Assembly (NCBI GenBank): GCA_029258495.1
Contig: JARHYV010000359.1
Location: 1-12,162, forward strand
Direction of reading: 5' to 3'
DNA length: 12,162 nt
Source: Faecousia sp.
GTDB taxonomy: Bacteria > Bacillota > Clostridia > Oscillospirales > Oscillospiraceae
This document shows positions 1 through 6,102 of the stretch, piece by piece. The notes under the pieces are model-generated. The model had not been told where the DNA came from. It saw nothing but the letters and a program-made list of their open reading frames with translations, and did not search any database. The stretch's first letter is position 1, and every line of letters begins with the position of its first letter. The position numbers were made by a program, and so were the translations under genes.

Positions 1-207
1 TTTGTTGCTCATATTATATAAAATCACGTTCGCTTTGTCTATGTCATTCCAACAAAAAGCATCTGAGCATTATGTCACATTATATCCATGCGGTATTCAC
101 CAATCTGCACACAAATTTCTCGCGGAACGCCATACACATCCTATGGTCGCCATTGCCGCACGAAAACGATCCGCCATTCAGCTCTGATCCCAACGCCTAT
201 CAGCATG
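1..207. other. Intergenic region downstream of the beta-galactosidase
   Basis: This stretch lies between the beta-galactosidase stop and the left edge. It is more AT-rich than the genes. It holds the outward promoter at 13-41 and two copies of CATTAT exactly 10 bp apart (68-73 and 78-83). I see no GC-rich hairpin followed by a T-run, so no clear terminator for the beta-galactosidase, and no RNA gene. The only minus-strand open frame, 26 codons at 97-177, lacks a ribosome binding site. Confidence 0.6.
13..41 (-). promoter_or_regulatory. Strong sigma-A-type promoter pointing out of the left edge
   Basis: Read on the minus strand, TAGACA (plus 36-41, five of six matches to TTGACA) is followed after exactly 17 nt by a perfect TATAAT (plus 13-18). 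The surroundings are clearly more AT-rich than the coding DNA. Transcription would start near position 5 and run off the window toward lower coordinates, so the gene it drives is not visible. It lies about 170 bp beyond the beta-galactosidase stop, which suggests that a new transcription unit begins here. Confidence 0.72.
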
Positions 208-3114
208 TCAAAACTCCAGAGCGAATTCCCAATCAAAGCTCGTTTCGCACAGACGGTACTGCTCAGCAAGCTCCGGGCCACAGGAATTGGAGCCTACACC
301 GCTCATTTTGTAATCCAGATGGAAATAAATGCTGTCGCTCTCCGGCAGCTCGTAGTCGTGCTTTGCCTGCGTCAGCTGATCCACACTGTAAGCGGATACG
401 CAGAACCCAAAGGGCTGCCGTGCCGTCACATGCACATTCTTCACCTGAACCTCATAGCAGTTCCAGCGGCTGCCGGTTTCCTGAGGCTTGATGTTTTCAT
501 CCGGCAGATCCTCCGGCTGCACCGAGAACCGATCCAGCCACTGGGCATGATGCTTGTCCCAGTAGCTTTCCTCCGGGCCGTAGCCATAATAGCACACGGG
601 CTCCTGCGTGGGCTGCATCTGCATGACCACGCCAAACCGGGGCAGCCACGGCATATCCTCCGGACGCTCGCCGTGCATCCGGCAGTGCAGCGTCCCGTCT
701 GCGGAGATCTGCCAGAGCAGCTCGATCTTCACCGCAGGGCGGATCGCCATCGCTCCGAGGGACAGCCTGCAGCTCACGGCATTGCCCTGAGGCTCACAGC
801 TGTACACTCTGGGGCGCACCCGGTCATATCCGGCCTCACGCCACTGGTTCACCACATTGCGGTCGTTATCCGTGGGCGCTCTGAAGATGCTGAATTCCAT
901 GGGTGCCTTCAGGAGCTGTCTGCCCTGTTTCTCCAAAGATGCAAACAGCCCCGTAAAGCTGTCCAGCTGATAAGGGAAATCCTTTCCCCTGATCTGCACA
1001 TACCGCCCCTCCTGCCGGATCTGCACTTCCCCGGGTAGCACCTCCGGCACGGTCTGCTCCACGGGAGCAAGGATCAGCTGGTCGATGCCCAGTTCACTTC
1101 CCTGAGCCGTCAGCGGCAGCTCCTGCACCTGTGTATAGCGCAGCAGCAGGGTGGTTCCCTCCAAGGGCTCCTGAGGCAGCTCGATCTCCAGAGCCGCCGT
1201 TTTATTGGCAGGACAGGCAGGTGTGGGGATCTCGCCTGCCCACAGGGTCTGCCCTCTTCTGCTGATGGTGCCGTGGATCGCCACCGTCCCGAGAAGATCG
1301 CTGAAATCCATGCAGTTTTCCACCAAGACCCTGCCGTTTTCCATAGCGGCACGCACGGGTCTGTACACCTGTTTCATCTCCAGATATCCGGAACCGGGTC
1401 TGCGCAGCGGAGATACCAGTCCGTCCACGCAGAAGTTGCCGTCGTGGAGCTCTTCTCCGGAATCACCGCCGTAATGCAGCATGGGCTTTCCCTGCCGGGT
1501 GGTGCCGGCATACACCGCATGGTCACACCACTCCCAGATAAAGCCGCCGCAGAACATGGGATATCTGCGCATCCTGAGCATGTAATCCTCCAGATCTCCG
1601 GGGCCGTTGCCCATGGCATGGGCATACTCACACAGCAGATAGGGCTTGTCGGGGAAGTCCGGGGATGCGATATAGGCATCCACCTCCTCCATGCTCTGAT
1701 ACATCCGGCTGTGGAAATCCAGATTGCTGTAATCGGCATCCGCGCTTGCCATCCATGTGTTTTCATAGTGGACAAGTCTGGTGGGGTCAAAGCCCTTTGC
1801 CCATGCAGCCGCCTGTTCCAGACAGACCCCGTAGCCGCACTCGTTGCCCAGTGACCAGATCAGCACGGCAGGCTGATTGATATCCCGTCGGACACAATGC
1901 TGCACGCGGTCAAGGATCGCCGGCGCAAATGCAGGATCCTCGGGGATGAGATTGACCGCTCCGCCGTAGATGCACTGTGTGCCGTGGGTTTCCAGATCCG
2001 TTTCATCGATGAGGTAGAACCCATATTCATTGCAAAGCTCCACAAACCACGGAGCATTGGGGTAATGACTGGTGCGGATGGCATTGATATTTCCCGCCTT
2101 CATCAGCCGCAGATCCCGCAGCACATGCTCCCGATCCACCACAGGCCCTGTATACGGGTCGCTGTCGTGGCGATTGACACCTCTGAACAGGATCGGTCTG
2201 CCGTTCAGCAGCAGGACACCCTTTTCTCTGGACACCTCGCGGATGCCCACCTTCTGCACGATGGTTTCCCCGGGTACGGACAGGGTCAGCTCATACAGGT
2301 CAGGCGTTTCCGCCGTCCAGCACTTGGGCTGCGTCACAGCAAAGCGGAAACCGCCTCCCACCGCCTCACCGGGGATCCGGCTGCCCTCCCATGTGAGCTC
2401 GCAGCTCACGGCAGGCGCACCCAAGACCTCGGTGATATCCACCGTCACAAGGGCATCGTCCCCCTTGAGATGGGTCTGCACCCGAAAATCCCGAATATGC
2501 TCCTGAGGACGCAGCAGCAGATGCACATCCCGGATGATGCCGCTGGTGCGGAACTTGTCCTGATCCTCAAGATAGGTTCCGTCGCACCATTTCAGCACCA
2601 GAACGGACAGCAGGTTCTCACCCGTAACGGTATAGGGGGTGATGTCAAATTCGCTGGAGCTGTGGCTGATCTGGCTGTATCCTGCAAACACGCCGTTGAC
2701 CCAGAGATAAAAGCAGGAGTCCACGCCCTCAAAATACAGATACTGTTTCTTTTTCCGGTCTTCCTCCGTCAGGACGAAATCCCGCTGATAGGCACCGCAG
2801 GGGTTCTCCTGCGGGACATAGGGCGGATCGTAGGGAATGGCATAGCGAACATTGGTGTACTGGGGTCTGTCATATCCCGTGTGCTGCCAGCACGAAGGGA
2901 CGGCGACCCGATCCCAGTCCTCCTGTTTTTCCGACACAAATGCATCCGGCACCTCCAGATACGATGTCCCATAGAAAAACCGCCAGTCCCGGCTGCTGAG
3001 CAGTCTGCCGGAAAGCGCCCCCTGAGGATCCCGGGGCAGATAATAGCACCGGTCAGGCTCCGTGCCGATATGCAGCTGTTCCAGATTTTCGTGGTAAATG
3101 TTCTCGATTTTCAT
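208..3114 (-). CDS. GH2 beta-galactosidase (LacZ-type, long form)
   Basis: Hydrolyses terminal beta-D-galactosides, such as lactose or Gal-beta-1,4 ends of oligosaccharides, by the retaining GH2 mechanism. With the start chosen here it is 968 residues, close to E. coli LacZ (about 1024). The N-terminal sugar-binding and jelly-roll region covers roughly residues 25-200, and the TIM barrel follows, with RGVNRHDSDP near residue 311. The acid/base is Glu425 in SLGNECGYG and the nucleophile is Glu496 in LCEYAHAMGNGPG. The C-terminal small domain shows EFSIFRAPTDNDR, the LacZ signature. No signal peptide is seen, so the enzyme should be cytoplasmic and needs imported substrate. A GTG three codons upstream (3123) is open, but AAAGGAG at 3123-3129 overlaps it and sits 8 nt before the ATG at 3114, so the ATG is preferred. 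It is separated from the upstream operon by a strong terminator and has no recognisable promoter. Substrate specificity within the beta-galactosides is not readable from sequence. Confidence 0.93.
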   Translation of the reverse strand: MKIENIYHENLEQLHIGTEPDRCYYLPRDPQGALSGRLLSSRDWRFFYGTSYLEVPDAFVSEKQEDWDRVAVPSCWQHTGYDRPQYTNVRYAIPYDPPYVPQENPCGAYQRDFVLTEEDRKKKQYLYFEGVDSCFYLWVNGVFAGYSQISHSSSEFDITPYTVTGENLLSVLVLKWCDGTYLEDQDKFRTSGIIRDVHLLLRPQEHIRDFRVQTHLKGDDALVTVDITEVLGAPAVSCELTWEGSRIPGEAVGGGFRFAVTQPKCWTAETPDLYELTLSVPGETIVQKVGIREVSREKGVLLLNGRPILFRGVNRHDSDPYTGPVVDREHVLRDLRLMKAGNINAIRTSHYPNAPWFVELCNEYGFYLIDETDLETHGTQCIYGGAVNLIPEDPAFAPAILDRVQHCVRRDINQPAVLIWSLGNECGYGVCLEQAAAWAKGFDPTRLVHYENTWMASADADYSNLDFHSRMYQSMEEVDAYIASPDFPDKPYLLCEYAHAMGNGPGDLEDYMLRMRRYPMFCGGFIWEWCDHAVYAGTTRQGKPMLHYGGDSGEELHDGNFCVDGLVSPLRRPGSGYLEMKQVYRPVRAAMENGRVLVENCMDFSDLLGTVAIHGTISRRGQTLWAGEIPTPACPANKTAALEIELPQEPLEGTTLLLRYTQVQELPLTAQGSELGIDQLILAPVEQTVPEVLPGEVQIRQEGRYVQIRGKDFPYQLDSFTGLFASLEKQGRQLLKAPMEFSIFRAPTDNDRNVVNQWREAGYDRVRPRVYSCEPQGNAVSCRLSLGAMAIRPAVKIELLWQISADGTLHCRMHGERPEDMPWLPRFGVVMQMQPTQEPVCYYGYGPEESYWDKHHAQWLDRFSVQPEDLPDENIKPQETGSRWNCYEVQVKNVHVTARQPFGFCVSAYSVDQLTQAKHDYELPESDSIYFHLDYKMSGVGSNSCGPELAEQYRLCETSFDWEFALEF

Positions 3115-3122
3115 AAAAGTCA

Positions 3123-3129
3123 CTCCTTT
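3123..3129 (-). promoter_or_regulatory. Ribosome binding site deciding the beta-galactosidase start
   Basis: AAAGGAG on the minus strand lies 8 nt before the ATG at 3114-3112 and overlaps the in-frame GTG at 3123-3121. The spacing is ideal for the ATG and impossible for the GTG, so the start is placed at 3114. Confidence 0.75.
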
Positions 3130-3146
3130 TATGGATTGTCTTATTC

Positions 3147-3180
3147 AAAAAGCAGGAGATGCGGGGATCTCCTGCTTTTT
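3147..3180 (-). terminator. Rho-independent terminator after the YesL/DUF624 gene
   Basis: A perfect 14-bp inverted repeat (3147-3160 against 3167-3180) encloses a 6-nt loop. On the minus strand the GC-containing core AGCAGGAGAT pairs with ATCTCCTGCT and runs into TTTTT, with a matching A-run on the other side. It begins 3 nt after the stop codon of the YesL-like gene. Because A- and T-runs flank the core, it could also stop transcription coming from the plus strand. The beta-galactosidase ATG is only 33 nt further on, so it acts as an operon end or as an attenuator before that gene. Confidence 0.88.
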
Positions 3181-3183
3181 CTG

Positions 3184-3834
3184 TTATGTCATAAGATCTA
3201 CGGTATCTTCCTGCTCCATCTGGCGGAAGACCGGCGCAAGGATCCTGGTATCGCTGTATGCGATGAAGGCAAACCCGATGATCAGCCAGAACACCATGGT
3301 GCTGAGGAACATGGGCATGGAGAAAAAGGGGATCCAGAAAACCAGTGTATTGAGCAGCACCATCACGATGGTTCTGGGCAGCTTCACCACCGCAAGGATC
3401 AGGCTGTTGTTCAGATGATCGCGCATGGTATTGCGGTAGCGTGTGATCAGGGGGAACAGATAGGACATGACGCACAGCACCACTGCCACCAGTACCCCCA
3501 CAAGGATCTTGAGGATCTGTCCGACCCAGCCCTGCGCATACGCAATGATCAGCATGGTATTGCAGCCCATGCCCACCAGAAACACCAGCAGCATCAGCCA
3601 CGCTGCGGTAGCCTGTTTGAAATTCTCCCGGAACGCCTGAAAAAACCGCCGTACAGGGGGCTGCTCCTCGTTGAAGATCTGATCCTGTGCCACCTGCAGC
3701 ATCCCTGCAAGGGCTGCGCCCAGTGTCACCACCGGGATGCTGCAAATCAGAAACAGAAAATTTGCCAGCATCAGATTAAAGACTTTTTCCAGAAACTGAA
3801 ACACCGGATTTTCCGGTGTGAAATTTTTAAGCAT
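3184..3834 (-). CDS. YesL-like DUF624 integral membrane protein
   Basis: A 216-residue membrane protein of the YesL/DUF624 family. Members are commonly encoded with ABC sugar transporters or YesM/YesN two-component genes in Bacillota, and their molecular role is not established. The N-terminal motif with LMLANFLFLICSIPVVTLGA (from about residue 21) is typical of the family. About five hydrophobic segments are visible, near residues 17-45, 75-98, 104-132, 142-163 and 165-193, followed by a polar acidic tail. It starts 4 nt after the binding-protein stop, with GAGG 8 nt before the ATG inside the end of that gene, so the two are probably co-translated. An 8-bp hairpin lies in codons 6-13 (3801-3819) and could reduce its translation relative to the upstream gene. 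A transport-accessory or signalling role is inference from neighbours. Confidence 0.82.
   Translation of the reverse strand: MLKNFTPENPVFQFLEKVFNLMLANFLFLICSIPVVTLGAALAGMLQVAQDQIFNEEQPPVRRFFQAFRENFKQATAAWLMLLVFLVGMGCNTMLIIAYAQGWVGQILKILVGVLVAVVLCVMSYLFPLITRYRNTMRDHLNNSLILAVVKLPRTIVMVLLNTLVFWIPFFSMPMFLSTMVFWLIIGFAFIAYSDTRILAPVFRQMEQEDTVDLMT
3801..3819 (-). repeat. Perfect 8-bp hairpin inside the start of the YesL-like gene
   Basis: On the minus strand ACACCGGA and TCCGGTGT are separated by AAA, forming a compact GC-containing stem about 15 nt after the start codon. It is followed by TTTCAG, too weak for a terminator. Its position at the ribosome entry region suggests it could tune translation, but it may be a coincidence of codons for the TPENPVF segment. 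Confidence 0.45.
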
Positions 3835-3838
3835 GCCG

Positions 3839-5311
3839 TTATCCTCGACTTTCTACAAATTCTTCCCCGCGCTGCTCCTGCAGCCACTGATCCACCTGGA
3901 GCTGCAGCTGCTGCTGCAGCCGCTCGATGCCTGCCTGACGCATATCCTCAAGGGCGATGCTCCGATATGCCGCCGGCTCCACAGATCCGGTCAGCAGCGC
4001 ATTATCAAACCGCTGATAGATCTTGCTCACCTGTGTGTATTCCTGCTCCAGTTCACGCAGATCCGGTTCAAATCCCAAAAGCTCGGATACCTGAGCCTGC
4101 GCGTTGTATTCCCGATACCGATCCCATTTCTTAGGATCTTCTCCCACCATGGTCTTCAGGATGTACCAGTTGCCCTGCGTGTAGGGCACGCCCCGATAGC
4201 CGTCGGAGATCATCTCCACCTGATCCTGCTCGGTAAGCTGATAATGGACGCCCTCTATGCCGAAATTCAGCAGATTTCGCACATCCGGATCCAAATTCAC
4301 CGCCTGCAGGAACTGCAGAGCCTCCTTTGGATGCGGCGTATGGGCATTGACCGCCATCAGTGCCCCTCGGGCTGTGGTATTGGTGACCCACGGACTGCTC
4401 ACATGCTGGCAGACAATGGGATAGCCGAAATCCACGGTAAAGCTCGCGTCGGCCTCCGGCCCTCCGGTGCCGAACCGGCAGAAGACCTGCTCTTCACGAA
4501 ATCTGGAGATCGCCGTGCGCAAGGTCGCATCCGCATTGATCAGTCCCTTTTCATAGAAACGGTGCAGGGTTTCCTGTAACTGCTGCATCTGCTTTGTTTC
4601 ATACAGGTTCACCACCCGGCATTCCGGATCTCCCCGTCGAACCACCAGAGGCAGATCCTCGCCCACCACATATTCATACCCCACAAGCCCCGTCATATTG
4701 ACCCGCTCGGAGGTAAAGAGCATGGGCACCACATCCGGCTCCCTCTGGGCGATCATGGTAAGCACCGGCTCCAGATCCGAAAGCGTGTGATATTCCTCGA
4801 TGCGGATGCCGTACTTGTCCACCAGCTCCTGAGAAAACAGCAGCTGGATCACCGGCGCAAGCTCCTTGTTGGTGGGGATGCCGAAGATCCGTTCATTGAT
4901 CCGAACTCCCTGCCAGAACCGAGGCTCCACCGCATCGTACAGGGGCTTGCCCTCACCCAGAAGGTAATCTGTCAGATCCAGAAAGACCCCGTTGGTGGCA
5001 TTTTTCATATAGTGGGTATCCCAAGTGAACACCACATCAAAATCCTGATTGGTATTAAGGACGCTGTTGACGGTATCCTCGTATTCGTTCCAGTCGATCT
5101 TGCGGTAGTCCACCTGAAAGCCGTAACGCTCCATCAGCAGCCGGTTGAGGGCATCATTCACCTGAGAAAGATCCCGGTCTGCACGGCCTATGGTATAGTA
5201 GCGCAGCACCACCGGCGGCTCTTCCTGCTCTGTATTTGCCATCTGAGGCCGGGTGCAGCCTGCAAGCATCAGCACCGCCAGCAGCAGCGCAAACATCCGG
5301 ATCCGTTTCAA
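3839..5311 (-). CDS. Extracellular solute-binding lipoprotein (ABC sugar-type, DUF3502-like C-terminus)
   Basis: Predicted membrane-anchored carbohydrate-binding protein of 490 residues. The signal peptide has a KRIR basic start, a hydrophobic core and the lipobox LMLAGC, giving lipidated Cys19. A family 1-type binding fold follows: LRYYTIGRADRDLSQVN near 36-52, FDVVFTWDTHYM near 91-102 and IFGIPTNKELAP near 142-153. The C-terminal third carries NLLNFGIEGVHYQL (346-359), typical of binding proteins with a DUF3502 domain, and ends in a Gln-rich helix. The start is TTG at 5311, overlapping the regulator's TGA as TTGA. A strong AGAGGAGG 7 nt upstream supports it, whereas the next ATG (codon 6) is too far away. 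Oligosaccharide uptake is the usual role, yet no permease or ATPase gene is in view. Coupling to the kinase/regulator pair raises the alternative of a sensing role. The ligand is unknown; neighbours suggest manno- or galacto-oligosaccharides. Confidence 0.88.
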   Translation of the reverse strand: MKRIRMFALLLAVLMLAGCTRPQMANTEQEEPPVVLRYYTIGRADRDLSQVNDALNRLLMERYGFQVDYRKIDWNEYEDTVNSVLNTNQDFDVVFTWDTHYMKNATNGVFLDLTDYLLGEGKPLYDAVEPRFWQGVRINERIFGIPTNKELAPVIQLLFSQELVDKYGIRIEEYHTLSDLEPVLTMIAQREPDVVPMLFTSERVNMTGLVGYEYVVGEDLPLVVRRGDPECRVVNLYETKQMQQLQETLHRFYEKGLINADATLRTAISRFREEQVFCRFGTGGPEADASFTVDFGYPIVCQHVSSPWVTNTTARGALMAVNAHTPHPKEALQFLQAVNLDPDVRNLLNFGIEGVHYQLTEQDQVEMISDGYRGVPYTQGNWYILKTMVGEDPKKWDRYREYNAQAQVSELLGFEPDLRELEQEYTQVSKIYQRFDNALLTGSVEPAAYRSIALEDMRQAGIERLQQQLQLQVDQWLQEQRGEEFVESRG

Positions 5312-6102
5312 TTCATGTCCTCCTCTGCCGTGCCGTCGGCTTGATCCACGCTCCGCAGAGAACCGGGTGAAAAGCCAAAATAGGTCTTAAAATGGATATA
5401 GAAATGGTTCATCTGCACATAGCCCACCATATTGGCAATGACGGAGATCTTTTCCTGGGTGTTCAGGATCAGCCGCTTTGCCTCCAGCATGCGGTATGCC
5501 ATCAGATAGTCGCTGAACTTCATCCCCGTGTCCTTCAGAAAGATCCTGCCGATATACTTGCCGCTCATGCGGAAACTGTCGGCGATGGACGAAAGGCTCA
5601 GAGAGCTGCGATAGCCGGACTTGACCGCCAGAATGATCTTGTTGGTGATCTTGGACAGGTCGCTGTATGGCACCTTCAGCACCGGGTCAAGCTCCTGAGG
5701 CTTTGCCCCTGCATCCGCCAGACTGCCCTTCAGCTCGTTGACCACCGTGCGCTCCACAAATCGGCGCAGCTCCGTCACATTGATGGGCTTGAGCAGATAA
5801 TCTGCCGAGCCTGCCTGCATGGAGCGGCGCAGATACTGGATATCGTCAAAGCCCGAGATCATGCAGAACACGGTCTTCAGCCCCAGACTCCGCAGGTGAT
5901 CCACCAGCTCATAGCCCCAGTGGGACTCCAATTTGATATCCACCAGAGCCACATGGGGCTGAAAATCCACCGCCAGATTGGCAGCCTCTGCATAGGAAGA
6001 GGCAGTCATGATGGAGGTAAAGCCATAATCTGCCCACTCCAGCAGAAATCTGACATTTTCACAGATATCCTTTTCGTCATCCACGATCAGCAGACGATAC
6101 AT
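5308..6102 (-). CDS. YesN-like response regulator with AraC-type DNA-binding domain (short form)
   Basis: A 264-residue response regulator. Numbered from the start chosen here, the receiver domain covers about residues 2-118: YRLLIVDDE with the acidic pair, phospho-acceptor Asp55 in VALVDIKL, Ser83 in CMISGFDD and Lys105 in YLLKP. A short linker leads to an AraC/XylS helix-turn-helix pair from about 160 to 248, with ISVIANMVGYVQMNHFYIHF as the second recognition region and FGFSPGSLR at the end. It should be phosphorylated by the upstream kinase and activate sugar-utilisation genes. It is about half the length of many YesN proteins because the usual middle region is missing. Starts at 6108 (GTG), 6105 and 6102 (both ATG) are all possible. 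I prefer 6102, which gives MYRLLIVDDE and 8 nt spacing from the GGGGA site. It overlaps the kinase gene by 26 nt and the binding-protein gene by 3 nt. Confidence 0.92.
   Translation of the reverse strand: MYRLLIVDDEKDICENVRFLLEWADYGFTSIMTASSYAEAANLAVDFQPHVALVDIKLESHWGYELVDHLRSLGLKTVFCMISGFDDIQYLRRSMQAGSADYLLKPINVTELRRFVERTVVNELKGSLADAGAKPQELDPVLKVPYSDLSKITNKIILAVKSGYRSSLSLSSIADSFRMSGKYIGRIFLKDTGMKFSDYLMAYRMLEAKRLILNTQEKISVIANMVGYVQMNHFYIHFKTYFGFSPGSLRSVDQADGTAEEDMN
5319..5326 (-). promoter_or_regulatory. Strong Shine-Dalgarno fixing a TTG start
   Basis: AGAGGAGG on the minus strand lies inside the last codons of the response regulator, 7 nt before the TTG that opens the binding-protein gene. 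This is the best ribosome binding site in the window. It compensates for the weak start codon and supports coupled translation across the TTGA stop/start overlap. Confidence 0.75.

Noticed and set aside
78..95. A second TATAAT on the minus strand as another promoter
   Set aside because: No acceptable -35 hexamer lies 16-18 nt upstream (the best is CAGATT).
97..177. A 26-codon minus-strand open frame after the beta-galactosidase
   Set aside because: No Shine-Dalgarno sequence precedes it, and its length and content give no support for a real small protein.
88..1038. A 316-codon plus-strand open frame
   Set aside because: Antisense to the well-supported beta-galactosidase, with a composition typical of a shadow frame and no ribosome binding site.
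3121..3123. GTG as the beta-galactosidase start
   Set aside because: The ribosome binding site overlaps this codon, whereas the ATG three codons later is correctly spaced.
3891..3925. CTG/CAG-rich run resembling a trinucleotide repeat
   Set aside because: It simply encodes the Gln/Leu-rich C-terminal helix of the binding protein, and the units are irregular.
1897..4134. A 745-codon plus-strand open frame
   Set aside because: It runs antisense across the beta-galactosidase, the terminator, the YesL-like gene and the binding-protein end. Its product is His/Gln/Arg-rich with no recognisable family, and GC-biased third positions on the minus strand explain the lack of stops.
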